NCBI GenBank assembly: GCA_964387645.1
Contig: CAYLYM010000001.1
Span: 1 to 64,000 of the forward strand
Length of the DNA: 64,000 nt
From: CAYLYM01 sp964387645
GTDB lineage: Bacteria > Calditrichota > Calditrichia > RBG-13-44-9
Reading direction: 5' to 3'
Shown: positions 1-9,595 of the stretch, in pieces
How the letters are laid out: every line of letters starts with the position of its first letter
How positions within the stretch are numbered: position 1 is the stretch's first letter
Notes under the pieces: generated by a model
Databases searched by the model: none
What the model was told of the DNA's origin: nothing
The model's input: only the letters and a program-made list of their open reading frames with translations
Made by a program: the position numbers and the translations under genes

Positions 1-315
1 TTACCCCTTAAACTCTCTCTAAGAAAGGTAAAAGGCCTTCTATGTCAATGACCAAAACCAATTTTTAAAGCTTAAAAATTTAATTATCTATTCTTTTAAT
101 GTCAAGAATCAATATTTTCTTTTCCCCATCTCCAATGCCATCCATATCAGCAAAGCGGCGTCAAATATATATCGAAAATTTTAGCTTGTCAAGACTGAAA
201 ATAGTTTCTTTTTTAAAAAATAGATTTATTTAGTTGAATACAAATGGACAAATCTTTTATAAATACTCTCTTCATTGCTTTCAAAAAAATCAATACACTA
301 CATATAATAAATTAT
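1..315. other. AT-rich non-coding stretch
   Basis: No open frame with coding character and no RNA gene is visible here. The stretch lies downstream of the penicillin-acylase gene and is very AT-rich. I saw no convincing terminator hairpin. Confidence 0.5.
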
Positions 316-2685
316 TTATTTAACTGGCATTATGGCAATCGTGTTCCTTTTTTTATAATCAACTATTGAAACTTTTTTTAAATTTCCTATTCTCCAATCA
401 CGAATTTGATTGTCATAAAAGGGACTAAATCTTTTTCCACTATTACCTCCAGGGAGAATGCTAAAATATACATTTTGCTCATGCCAATCTACAATAAATC
501 GCATTGAAGGTCCAATTATTACATCGAATGGGTTATCAAATTTGTATGAAGCAACGTTAACTGTTGTACAACTACCGCCAATTGGATATGGCCCTCGATT
601 GAAAATTTTTCTAGTTAAACCAATCTGGCCTAAAATATGCTGAAGTTCAAGGCGATGCAATTTCCCCCAATACCATTGCTCAATATCTGGACCTAAACGT
701 TCGTTTAGATAGGTCAATGTTTGTTGAAAACTTTTTTCAACTATATTGCCTCTATCTTCATGAATCTTTGTTGTTCGATTATCAAACCAACCTGAGTATT
801 TATTTTTCATGATTTGCACATAAATGCGTAGGTAAAAATTTGGAAGATCAGTAAATAGCTCAAAGGCTTCTTTACCCATTTCATCAATGAATATATTTTT
901 TACAAGAAAATTTTGCATAGTTTCGAATACTAAACTTGCAATTGATTCTACATTAGATATATAATTCCATTTTTTTAATATTAATAATATATCCTCTTCA
1001 ATCTTTGATCTTTCTGCCTTTTTATTTAATTCTGATAATATTATAGGTAAAACTTCTTTTGCAAGAAGATTAACCTTATCTGATTGATACTTTTTCATAT
1101 CTGTAACCGAGTGTTTAGTCTTACTGGCTATCAGTTGTTCAATCCGTAAGGCACGATAAGGGGGTTCCCAAAATTCAGATAAATAAAATTTTTGATCTTC
1201 TAAAATCTTGTTGTTTGCTGTTACAATATATCCTCTTTGGGGATTAAACAATTCTGGCATATTCTCAAAAGAAATCCATCCATTCCAAATATTTTTAGAA
1301 ATATATCCTGGCTTTGGGATTAATCCTTCTTTATAAGTTCTCAAAGGTATTTTTCCAGCTAATCGATATCCGATATTTCCCTCTCGATCTGCATACATAA
1401 AATTTTGACAAGGGATAGTAAAGAACCGTAAAGCATTTTTAAAGTCCTGCCAATTCTTTGCTTTAGCTAAATGAATAAAACTTAACAATTCATCCGAATC
1501 TTCCCATCCTACCCATTTTAGTGAAATAAAATTGTTTAACTTCAAGTTGGCAAAGATACTATTTAATAATGGTCCTTTTTCTGTCCAGTAAACGTTATAG
1601 TAAACTGGAGGATGGTTTTTAACTTCAATAATATAATTGAATATTTTTAAGTTTTTCTCATTTCCATCAATCCAATAAATTTTCCTGGAAGTATCTACTT
1701 TTTCTATAAAATAATCAGAATCATCTATCATCCCATTGGTCATACCCCAGGCAATATTTTCATTTCGTCCAATAATAATTCCAGGCGTACCGGGTAAGCT
1801 GAAACCAGCAACATTGATCTCAGGAGTTTGAAGATGCATTTCCAACCATATTGAAGGTAATTGTAAAGGTAAATGCGGATCATTAGCCAGCATTGCCTTC
1901 CCATTCTCCGAAAGTTGGGGAGCAATCACCCAACCATTACTCCCCCAACTACCTGTTGGGAAGCCAGCCAATGTTTGTATTTTATGATCTATATCTAAAA
2001 CTTCTTTTATCAAAGCAAGTGCATCATCTAAAGGAATGATTTCGGGATAATCACCCCAATTTGGCATAATTTCACGAAACAGACTTTTAGGAAGGAGAGA
2101 TGAAAGATACCAATATAAAACATCTGCTTTCCAGCTAAAATTTAGCAGCCAGGCCATCATTCGATTTTGAAGTAAACAATCCTGAGGAGTCCAGGGGTCA
2201 GGCTTGATTTTTAATAGGATAAACTCAAGGGGTAAATCATCTTTTTTTTCTTGCAGATAGAGATTTATACCTTCAGCATAACGACTTAACCATTTTCTAG
2301 ACCTTTCAGATAACTGTTCGAATAATCGGTTAGTTAAATCGTTAATCCTTAATGTTAATAATAACTTGTCCATTTTTAACGCTTCCTGGCCAAAAATCTT
2401 GGAGAGTTTTCCTTTTGCTAACCAACGTAAAAATGACATTTGCCAGAGCCGATCTTGAGCCGCTGCATAACCAGACGCCAGAATAACATCTTCCATATTT
2501 TTTCCTCGAATATGAATTACCCCAGAACTATCCCTTGAAATTGTAACTGGGGCCGAAACTTTTGCTGAGTGAATTTGACTGGTATAGGTTGGTTTAAGTT
2601 GTTGAATTTGGATAATTAAAAAAGTAATAATTCCAATAATAAAAAACGAAAAAACAATTAACAAACCTAAAAAAAATCTTTTCAT
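316..2685 (-). CDS. Penicillin acylase (penicillin amidase) family hydrolase
   Basis: This is an Ntn-hydrolase of the penicillin/acyl-homoserine-lactone acylase family (peptidase S45), which cleaves amide bonds of acylated substrates after self-processing. The 789 residues match the usual precursor length. An N-terminal hydrophobic segment (about residues 5-28) acts as signal or anchor, so the enzyme is probably periplasmic. The alpha-subunit region includes the GYAAAQDRLWQM motif (72-84). The GSN motif at 248-250 places the nucleophile at Ser249, exposed after cleavage behind Gly248. The beta subunit follows, with the typical AMLANDPHL segment shortly after the nucleophile. Substrate cannot be deduced: beta-lactams, acyl-homoserine lactones and other amides are all possible. 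It stands alone, with no operon partner. Confidence 0.9.
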   Translation of the reverse strand: MKRFFLGLLIVFSFFIIGIITFLIIQIQQLKPTYTSQIHSAKVSAPVTISRDSSGVIHIRGKNMEDVILASGYAAAQDRLWQMSFLRWLAKGKLSKIFGQEALKMDKLLLTLRINDLTNRLFEQLSERSRKWLSRYAEGINLYLQEKKDDLPLEFILLKIKPDPWTPQDCLLQNRMMAWLLNFSWKADVLYWYLSSLLPKSLFREIMPNWGDYPEIIPLDDALALIKEVLDIDHKIQTLAGFPTGSWGSNGWVIAPQLSENGKAMLANDPHLPLQLPSIWLEMHLQTPEINVAGFSLPGTPGIIIGRNENIAWGMTNGMIDDSDYFIEKVDTSRKIYWIDGNEKNLKIFNYIIEVKNHPPVYYNVYWTEKGPLLNSIFANLKLNNFISLKWVGWEDSDELLSFIHLAKAKNWQDFKNALRFFTIPCQNFMYADREGNIGYRLAGKIPLRTYKEGLIPKPGYISKNIWNGWISFENMPELFNPQRGYIVTANNKILEDQKFYLSEFWEPPYRALRIEQLIASKTKHSVTDMKKYQSDKVNLLAKEVLPIILSELNKKAERSKIEEDILLILKKWNYISNVESIASLVFETMQNFLVKNIFIDEMGKEAFELFTDLPNFYLRIYVQIMKNKYSGWFDNRTTKIHEDRGNIVEKSFQQTLTYLNERLGPDIEQWYWGKLHRLELQHILGQIGLTRKIFNRGPYPIGGSCTTVNVASYKFDNPFDVIIGPSMRFIVDWHEQNVYFSILPGGNSGKRFSPFYDNQIRDWRIGNLKKVSIVDYKKRNTIAIMPVK

Positions 2686-2899
2686 TTTTTACTATCCGCA
2701 ATTTAAAATTAATCCACTAAAAGTACTAATTTTTTATATACATAATTAATCATTTTTATTACATTAATAATAAAATAAAAAAGTTAAAAAGACTTAAAAA
2801 AATTTTAAATTCCAAATAAAAAAATTATTAAATGCTAAAAATCTTTCTAAATCAAAACATTATCACTTTTAAATTAATTTCATTTAAAAAATACTGGAA

Positions 2900-3466
2900 A
2901 TGAAATCAAAATTTAGAATTTTAAAATTTCTACTACTGTTTGTTATATTTTTAAACGTTTACACTCAAGACAGTTTGGAAATAAGATATTCCATTATTGG
3001 AATGGAATTTCATAATGATTTTGATATCATCAAAGTAAAAGTACCTAATTGGTTAACTACCAGTGAGCTAATTGCCCAGTTAAAAAGGATTATTATTTGG
3101 CCTGGTGAACCACTTCCGAAAAAAAAAGTTTACATATATGTTTTTAAAGATACCGATCAAATTGGAGATGTTTCAAACACAGGATGTGTGTACATTCCTG
3201 GCAAAGGATTTCAATGGAATTTAAATGAGTGGACTCCCGAACCGCTTAATATAGTTACCCCTACCGATCGTGATCTTTTAATTTACAACGCATTAGCTGA
3301 TAGCATCATTAAAAAGGGATCAACCATGAACAACAGAAAAATTCGCCAGGAAATTGTTCGTCAATTTAATATAAGTTTAAGAGAGTTAGATTCAATTTGT
3401 GTGCGCGTTAAATACTGGTGGGATAGAAGGCAAAAGAAATCTGAAAGCAACACCAAAAATCCATGA
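2900..3466 (+). CDS. Hypothetical secreted protein
   Basis: I do not recognise this 188-residue protein. It starts with a basic residue cluster and a hydrophobic stretch (about 7-22) followed by YTQ, which looks like a signal peptide, so export to the periplasm or surface is likely. The mature part is mixed alpha/beta in character. Its C-terminal third is basic and charged (RKIRQEIVRQF near 147-157, ending in KYWWDRRQKK), which could be a helical binding segment. It is the only plus-strand gene in the first 38 kb and lies between two minus-strand genes. Its composition looks like that of its neighbours. Confidence 0.6.
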   Translation: MKSKFRILKFLLLFVIFLNVYTQDSLEIRYSIIGMEFHNDFDIIKVKVPNWLTTSELIAQLKRIIIWPGEPLPKKKVYIYVFKDTDQIGDVSNTGCVYIPGKGFQWNLNEWTPEPLNIVTPTDRDLLIYNALADSIIKKGSTMNNRKIRQEIVRQFNISLRELDSICVRVKYWWDRRQKKSESNTKNP

Positions 3467-3618
3467 ATATTACTTTTTCTTCTAAATAACTTTTTCAGAT
3501 AGAATAAAAGTAAACTTTCTGAAAATTTCAAAAAGTTGTTTTCTCAATTATAATTGGCAAAAGAAAAGGAAAAGATATATGATCCCTTTCCCTTGATATC
3601 AGAACGTTTTTAAAAATT

Positions 3619-4491
3619 TTATAATTGTGCTAAATATTCATTTGCCCTTTGCACTAATTCAGAGTCGGGATAATTATCCAGTAATACCTGAAATTCTTGT
3701 CTTGCTCTTTGTTTATCACCTAACATAAAATAACATTGTCCAATTTTAAATTGGGCATAATCATTTTTATTCGAATAACGGAATGTAAAAACCTTTTCAA
3801 AAGCTATAATAGCCTCTCGATATCGTCCCATTGCATAATAGCATTCACCGATCCAATATTGAGCATTATCTGAATAATCATTATTCATGTCCATTGCAAG
3901 AAGTTGTTCAAAAGCCTCGAGTGCAGCTCGGTATCTTTTTTCATGAAATAACTTTAAAGCGTGTTGATATTTGGCTTTATAACTTTCGGAAACTACTCCA
4001 CTACTACTAGGAGTAATATGAGATTGTGATATTTGTCGGGACCAAGAACTTTCGCGAGAGCCTTCAGTTTCGCTTTTCAGCATTAATTGGGCTCGCAAAT
4101 CTGCTATTTCAAGATCTTTTTTCTTCAATTCCCTCTGAAGCGTTTCAACTTGTTTCTGTAAACGAACCAGGCGTTTATCTTCTGTAGGTTTTTCCACTGT
4201 TGGAGTAGTCTTCTTAGTCCCTTCATCTGCTTCCAATAATTTTATTAATTCATCCTTTTGTTCTGTTTCCTTGCCAGTTGTTTGAGAAGCCTGAGGCTGT
4301 ACTTTACTGGCATCCTGCTCCTCTCTAGTTATACCAAGTAATCTTTCAATCTCATCATAATCATCCTGAACAGCCTCTTTGGCTGTAGTTTCCCCTTCCC
4401 CCGCCATTTTTCGACTTGAACTGCAACTTATTTGTAAAATTAGTACAAAAAGCAGGAGAATTAACCAAATAAGTCGTCCCAAAAATTTCAT
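3619..4491 (-). CDS. YbgF/CpoB-like TPR protein, probable lipoprotein
   Basis: This 290-residue envelope protein has three parts. The first is an N-terminal hydrophobic segment ending in ILQISCSSS, a possible lipoprotein cleavage site at about residue 23 (Gln at -3 is atypical). The second is a charged linker with a short coiled coil (about 107-138, heptads around LQKQVETLQRELKKKD). The third is a C-terminal block of three tetratricopeptide-like repeats (about 170-288). This architecture is that of Tol-Pal associated YbgF/CpoB proteins, which link envelope constriction with peptidoglycan synthesis, though no tol or pal genes are present here. It follows lgt, the lipoprotein-modifying enzyme, on the same strand with an 80-base gap. 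It could also be a generic outer-membrane TPR lipoprotein. Confidence 0.75.
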   Translation of the reverse strand: MKFLGRLIWLILLLFVLILQISCSSSRKMAGEGETTAKEAVQDDYDEIERLLGITREEQDASKVQPQASQTTGKETEQKDELIKLLEADEGTKKTTPTVEKPTEDKRLVRLQKQVETLQRELKKKDLEIADLRAQLMLKSETEGSRESSWSRQISQSHITPSSSGVVSESYKAKYQHALKLFHEKRYRAALEAFEQLLAMDMNNDYSDNAQYWIGECYYAMGRYREAIIAFEKVFTFRYSNKNDYAQFKIGQCYFMLGDKQRARQEFQVLLDNYPDSELVQRANEYLAQL

Positions 4492-4571
4492 CGAAATCCT
4501 CCCAGAATTATGTTGTTCTAATATAACATATTAAATTCAATATTGTCAAGGGGTTATTGATGGAATAAAAT

Positions 4572-5363
4572 TTATTTATTTTCTTTTCGCCAATGATAGA
4601 TAATAATTGCTAAACCGCTAATTAACATCAGAATACTAATTAATTGATTAAATTCGATTCCGTCGATTATGAACATTTGACTTTCGTAATATCGAAAAAA
4701 ATCTACAGTAAACCTGGAAATACCATAAAGAACAAGGAAAATTCCAAATAAAAAACCGTGAAAAACTTTGCGCCGATCTAATAACATGAGTATAGTAAAA
4801 ATAATCAGACCATATAATGAAGAATATAATTGTGTCGGGTGAAGGTAAGCATCCCCCATTACTGCACCTGCGGGGCTATTATGAGGAAATCTCACACCCC
4901 AAGGCAGATCGCAAGCTTTACCGAAACAACAGCCATTTAAAAAACAACCTATCCTGGTAAGGAATATACCAAGAGCTATTGAAGGGGCAACACTGTCTGC
5001 CAGTTTCCAAAAGTCTAATTTTTTTATCATTATATAAACCATAGAGGCAACAAAAGCAAAAACAAAACCACCCAATAATATCAATCCACCTAGACCAATT
5101 GTTCCATCTTCTTGAATAGGCCAAAATGTATAAATCCAACGACCTCTAAATTCTGACAAATGAAAAATAACATAAAAAAATCGAGCACCAACAACAGAAC
5201 TGATTAATATTACAAATCCTATATTGACAACATCTTCTCCATTAATTCCTCTTTTATCAGCTTTTTTTGCTGCCAAAATGATTCCTAAAATAAATGAGAG
5301 TGCTAATAGTACTCCGTAACTATGAACAGCTATAGGTCCAATCCTGAATAGTTCTGGATACAT
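4572..5363 (-). CDS. lgt: Prolipoprotein diacylglyceryl transferase
   Basis: Lgt transfers diacylglycerol from phosphatidylglycerol to the lipobox cysteine of prelipoproteins in the inner membrane, the first step of lipoprotein maturation. The 263-residue protein has the normal family length and about seven membrane segments. It carries HPTQLYSS (175-182) and an arginine-rich ending in YGISRFTVDFFR (213-224). The signature loop is RIGCFLNGCCFGK (137-149), where Escherichia coli has Asn and Glu at two functional positions; Cys-bearing versions form a recognisable branch of the family. Asp221 replaces the usual Glu. It lies 72 bases downstream of rodA at the tail of the cell-shape cluster. Confidence 0.92.
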   Translation of the reverse strand: MYPELFRIGPIAVHSYGVLLALSFILGIILAAKKADKRGINGEDVVNIGFVILISSVVGARFFYVIFHLSEFRGRWIYTFWPIQEDGTIGLGGLILLGGFVFAFVASMVYIMIKKLDFWKLADSVAPSIALGIFLTRIGCFLNGCCFGKACDLPWGVRFPHNSPAGAVMGDAYLHPTQLYSSLYGLIIFTILMLLDRRKVFHGFLFGIFLVLYGISRFTVDFFRYYESQMFIIDGIEFNQLISILMLISGLAIIIYHWRKENK

Positions 5364-5435
5364 ATATTCTCCTAAATAATTAAATTTTCATTTAAGTATA
5401 ATTCCTGAATAAACATAAAATTCCAAACCTACCTT

Positions 5436-6656
5436 TTAATATTCAAATCGGTTCTTGTAAAAATTCAACAATATACCTATCATAATAAAATCTGTAGTTA
5501 ATGCCGATCCACCATAGCTAAGAAATGGTAGAGGTAGACCAGTTACAGGCAATAATCCAATTGTCATTCCTATATTAATAATTGTATGAAAAGCAAGTAT
5601 TGTTATGATACCAATTGTGACAATACTATTAAAACGATTTCTCATTAGAGTGGCAATATATATCCCACGTAAAAAAAGGGTTAAAAATAAAATTAAACCA
5701 ACCAGAACTCCTAAAAAGCCAAATTCCTCTCCAATAACTGCATAGATAAAATCGGTATGTTGTTCGGGTAAAAACCTCAATTGAGTTTGCGATCCTTGTA
5801 AAAAACCACGTCCAGTAAATCCACCTGAACCAATAGCGACTTTAGATTGAATAATCTGATATCCTGCACCTTTAGGATCCGCTTCCGGATTTAAGAATAT
5901 TTTTATTCGATTTTTTTGATAGGGTTGTAAATGATTCCATAAAACTGGTGTAATCAAACCCATCAAAATATTAAAGATGAAATTAAAAATGATCAAATGG
6001 ATATTTCTTTTACTTAAAATTAGATACACCATTAAAAGAACCATTACAAAAAGAAAAGTGTAAAACTGAAAAGACGCAAATACAACAATCAACGGTGTAA
6101 TGATTAGAATTAAATTTCCTTCTTTAAGACCTGCCCAGTAAAACATAGGAAGGGCTATGGCAATAAAAACAAGAGAAGTTCCCAAATCTGGTTGGCGTAC
6201 GATGAGCACGAAAGGAGCAAAAAAGAATAGAGCAGCCAATAAAAAATGTTTAGCCTTATTCGGATCGACTTCTTCTCTTGAAAGAAAACGGGCTACCGCC
6301 AGAACTGTCGCTAATTTGGCGAACTCAGATGGTTGTAAAACAAGAGGACCAATTCGCAGCCATCGTTCCGCGCCTAATCCTGTGCGACCAAAAAAAATAA
6401 CCAAAACTAATAAAATAAGACTCAACGCATAAAGTACATAGGCAGAATCAAAAACCAATCGGTGCGGCAGAAAATAAACCAGAATCATAGCTATAAAACT
6501 CACAACTACCCAAACAATCTGCCGGCTAAAATAATTTGAACCCACTCCCTCTACCATCGCCATTTTTGAGGATGAATAAAGGGCTAATAGACCCATTATT
6601 ACTAAGCCAAACACAGAAATGAGAATAACAATATCTAATTTCCGAGTCGTGTTCAT
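5436..6656 (-). CDS. rodA: Rod-shape SEDS peptidoglycan glycosyltransferase RodA
   Basis: RodA polymerises glycan strands from lipid II during lateral wall growth and works with the class B penicillin-binding protein encoded just upstream. The 406-residue integral membrane protein has the SEDS pattern of about ten membrane helices. Family motifs visible are RQPDLGTS, the LPEQHTDFIYA loop containing the conserved Asp, and the C-terminal GLPLPFLSYGGS. Order and strand fit an mrdA-rodA pair, but an unusually long 590-base interval separates the two genes. Confidence 0.95.
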   Translation of the reverse strand: MNTTRKLDIVILISVFGLVIMGLLALYSSSKMAMVEGVGSNYFSRQIVWVVVSFIAMILVYFLPHRLVFDSAYVLYALSLILLVLVIFFGRTGLGAERWLRIGPLVLQPSEFAKLATVLAVARFLSREEVDPNKAKHFLLAALFFFAPFVLIVRQPDLGTSLVFIAIALPMFYWAGLKEGNLILIITPLIVVFASFQFYTFLFVMVLLMVYLILSKRNIHLIIFNFIFNILMGLITPVLWNHLQPYQKNRIKIFLNPEADPKGAGYQIIQSKVAIGSGGFTGRGFLQGSQTQLRFLPEQHTDFIYAVIGEEFGFLGVLVGLILFLTLFLRGIYIATLMRNRFNSIVTIGIITILAFHTIINIGMTIGLLPVTGLPLPFLSYGGSALTTDFIMIGILLNFYKNRFEY

Positions 6657-7247
6657 GATTTAAATTGAATTAAAATACTCTAATTTTTGCATACAAGGTC
6701 TTTTACTTATGCTTCATCATTATAATGCGTTTTTAGACTCGTTTATTTGCTAATATAACTTATCTAATAATAAAGGCAAAAAAGATTTCTTAACTCCTCA
6801 GACCAGTTGGGATCGCCCAGATTTTTCGTTCCACAATATGTCGGAAATCGAAATGACTTCCGATGTGCCATTTCAATCTTAAGACATGTGGTAAAAAATC
6901 TCGAACTCTTTAGAAAAGAAAGGTTCCGACTTCATTTGGAATAACTCCCATCCGTCATTTAGATCAAAGACAATCCAAAGAACAAAACGCCTACCTGTAA
7001 AATAAAAAAGAAATAAAGGAATTTGTAACCAATGGAATTTCAATTTAATAATGAATTCTTATGAGATAATACATGATGTTTTCTTATTATTTAATGAAAG
7101 TTTTTAAATAAACCGTAAAAACACAAAGGTATAAAAATTTTTCGTAAAATAATTTTGAAATGTAAAACAGCCATAAATATTTATTCGCCCTTCTATAATT
7201 TTTCTAAGCTTTCTTAAAATCTAAAACTAATATATTAAAATTGGAAA
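6657..7247. other. Long intergenic interval between mrdA and rodA
   Basis: These two genes are usually adjacent or overlapping, yet here 591 bases lie between them. No coding frame is visible. The part from about 6784 to 6970 is less AT-rich and contains a degenerate repeat (listed separately). The rest is very AT-rich and featureless, and a rodA-lgt promoter may lie here. Confidence 0.5.
6784..6863. repeat. Degenerate palindromic intergenic repeat
   Basis: The stretch begins with AGATTTCTTAACTC and ends with TCGAAATGACTTCCGA. The hexamers TCGGAA (6841-6846) and TTCCGA (6858-6863) are inverted copies. The 12-mer ATTTCTTAACTC recurs near 58881-58892, and GAAATGAC recurs several times at 58.6-58.9 kb. 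This matches a decayed copy of the dispersed element found between trkA and trkH. Confidence 0.4.
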
Positions 7248-9110
7248 TTAATAATTAGTTCCAAGCGAATCACTATTAATAATTACATCTTCTTCCATGT
7301 GATTTGTTTGCAGAGTATCTTTTTTAGCAGCTTTGGCAAGTCTGATTTTTTCCAATTCATAACTGTATTTACCCTGATAATAAAAATATCTTTTCAGATA
7401 ATTTCCAGCAATTGGCGCTGCAACACTGCCACCTGACCCTCCATTTTCTACTAAAACACAAATAGCAATTTCAGGATTTTCGAAAGGAGCAAATCCAATA
7501 AACCAAGCATGGGGTTTACCATGTGGATTTTGAGCAGTTCCTGTTTTACCTGCAACGGATATTCCCCAAACTCCAGCTCTCCACCCTGTTCCCCCTTTCA
7601 CAACTTCTCTCATTCCTCGTAAAATTACTTCGTACACAATTGAATCTACTCCAGCTATGTATTCTGACTTTTGTTGAATTATTTCCCAGGTTCCAGTAAC
7701 TGGATCTAACAACTTAAGTCCGAGATGTGGTTTTACTAAAACGCCGCGATTGGCCAATATTGAAACAAATTGCACCATCTGTAAAGGGGTAACTAACAAT
7801 TCACCCTGTCCGATTGCCAGGTTAGCCAGCATTCCCTGAGTCCATCTACCTCGACCATAAATCCTGTCGTAGTATGCTTTAGTTGGCACTAAACCAGGAT
7901 TCTCATCGGTAAGTTCGATGCCAGTTCGCTCGCCAAAATGAAACAACTTACTATAGCGAGACCATACATCAATACCTATGAGCAAACCCAGTTTGTAAAA
8001 ATAAACATTGCATGAATTTTTAATAGCATTAACCATATCTTGAACACCATGTCCATCTGCTTTCCAACATCTAATTGTTCGACGTCCCAATTTGAAATAA
8101 CCAGGACAATTGGCTGACCATGAAGGAGTAACTATTTTTTCATTCAAAGCTGCTATTGCAGCAACTAATTTAAATGTGGAACCGGGTGGGTATGCACTTT
8201 GGCAAGCTCTATCATAAAGCGGATGGTGTGGATCATTCAACAGTTTGTTCCATATATCAGATGGTATTACCCCAGTAAAATAGGAAAGATTATAATCTGG
8301 TTTAGATATTAAAGTCAATATTTCTCCGTTACGTGGATCCATAGCAATTAGAGCACCACGTTTTCCTTGCATAAGAGAGTCAGCGTAAATCTGGAGACGC
8401 AGATCAATACTTAAATAAAGTTGTTTTCCTGGATATGGATAGGCCGATTTTTCTCGTGACAATTCTTTAACCACTCTCCCAAGAGCATCAACCTTAACAA
8501 ATTTTACTCCTTTTCTTCCTCTTAATACTCGATCATATCGTCGTTCTAAGGCCTTTTTCCCAATGATATCTCCTTGTTCCAGATCTGGATACAATTTCAA
8601 TTCTTTCTCATCTACCTCTCCCAAAGTACCTAAAAGATGAGCCAGACCCGAAGAATATACATAATATCTTTTAGGTTCACTTTTCCATTCCACACCAGGC
8701 AAATCAATAATGTTTTCTTGTATCCAGGTTAGTTTCTTCCAATCAATTTGCCTTATTACTTTTACTGGTTGAAAACGTCCAGCTTTTTTTAATTTTTGTT
8801 TTATCTCCTTAACGGATAAATTGCCCAATTTCGCAATCACTTGAATAGTCTTTTTGGTTGTTTCATTCGGAACAAGATAAATTGAGAACGCAGGCCGATT
8901 TCCAACAATCAATCTCCCGTTTCTATCATATATATTCCCACGAACCGGGTTTTCTGTGATTATTTTTACACTGTTTTGTAAACTTTTTTTTGAATATAAC
9001 GGCGCATCGGTAATCTGTAAGCGAAAAAATCGAAAAATCAGAATACAAAAAATGAGAATCAAAACTGAATAAAAAACATTTTTTTTCTTATTTAATTCGA
9101 AGTTTGTCAT
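7248..9110 (-). CDS. mrdA: Penicillin-binding protein 2, transpeptidase of the elongasome
   Basis: PBP2 crosslinks peptidoglycan during cell elongation together with RodA and the MreBCD scaffold. The 620-residue class B protein has an N-terminal membrane anchor (about 11-28), a dimerisation domain starting around PVRGNIYDRNG (56-66) and a C-terminal transpeptidase domain. All three catalytic motifs are present: STFK at 311-314 with nucleophile Ser311, SCN at 366-368, and KTG at 522-524. It lies 11 bases downstream of mreD, so it is clearly part of the mre operon. The C-terminal tail after about residue 580 is charged and probably disordered. Confidence 0.96.
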   Translation of the reverse strand: MTNFELNKKKNVFYSVLILIFCILIFRFFRLQITDAPLYSKKSLQNSVKIITENPVRGNIYDRNGRLIVGNRPAFSIYLVPNETTKKTIQVIAKLGNLSVKEIKQKLKKAGRFQPVKVIRQIDWKKLTWIQENIIDLPGVEWKSEPKRYYVYSSGLAHLLGTLGEVDEKELKLYPDLEQGDIIGKKALERRYDRVLRGRKGVKFVKVDALGRVVKELSREKSAYPYPGKQLYLSIDLRLQIYADSLMQGKRGALIAMDPRNGEILTLISKPDYNLSYFTGVIPSDIWNKLLNDPHHPLYDRACQSAYPPGSTFKLVAAIAALNEKIVTPSWSANCPGYFKLGRRTIRCWKADGHGVQDMVNAIKNSCNVYFYKLGLLIGIDVWSRYSKLFHFGERTGIELTDENPGLVPTKAYYDRIYGRGRWTQGMLANLAIGQGELLVTPLQMVQFVSILANRGVLVKPHLGLKLLDPVTGTWEIIQQKSEYIAGVDSIVYEVILRGMREVVKGGTGWRAGVWGISVAGKTGTAQNPHGKPHAWFIGFAPFENPEIAICVLVENGGSGGSVAAPIAGNYLKRYFYYQGKYSYELEKIRLAKAAKKDTLQTNHMEEDVIINSDSLGTNY

Positions 9111-9121
9111 AACTTTAAAAT

Positions 9122-9595
9122 TTATTCATGTAACCATGTTTGAACGATATAGTGTAAAAAACCGCCTAATATAAGTGTATACAATGTATTTGGAATCGTA
9201 TAAAGAAAAATCAAAGATTGAAAAGTAAATTCTTCTCCCAGCGTGTAGATGAAAAAGTAACACAAGTCATGAACAAGCGAACTCACTAATAAAGTTAAGA
9301 AAAATTCAGTTCGAGGAGAAAATCTACCAATCAATATCCCCGCTGTGAAACCAGCTAAAGTTTTTGCCAGAGCAGTCAATCCCAATAAGTGTGTGCTCAA
9401 CAAATCCTGAGTAAGACCAACTATAAATCCAGCGCTCATACCTAAACTAGGACCGCGAAGTAGCGCATAAGAAACTAACAAAACAAGTAATAGATCGGGG
9501 CGCCAATTGAAAATTTGTAAGTATTTTAAAATGGTTAATTGTACAAGTAATACAATAAGAAAAAATATGCTGAACTTAATGTCAAGCTTATTCAA
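9122..9595 (-). CDS. mreD: Rod-shape determining protein MreD
   Basis: This 157-residue protein with about five hydrophobic segments has the size and context of MreD, an inner-membrane member of the rod complex that connects MreC with the PBP2-RodA synthase. Sequence conservation is low in this family, so the call relies on the hydrophobic profile and its position between mreC and mrdA. Its start overlaps the end of mreC by 8 bases, which suggests translational coupling. Confidence 0.88.
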   Translation of the reverse strand: MNKLDIKFSIFFLIVLLVQLTILKYLQIFNWRPDLLLVLLVSYALLRGPSLGMSAGFIVGLTQDLLSTHLLGLTALAKTLAGFTAGILIGRFSPRTEFFLTLLVSSLVHDLCYFFIYTLGEEFTFQSLIFLYTIPNTLYTLILGGFLHYIVQTWLHE

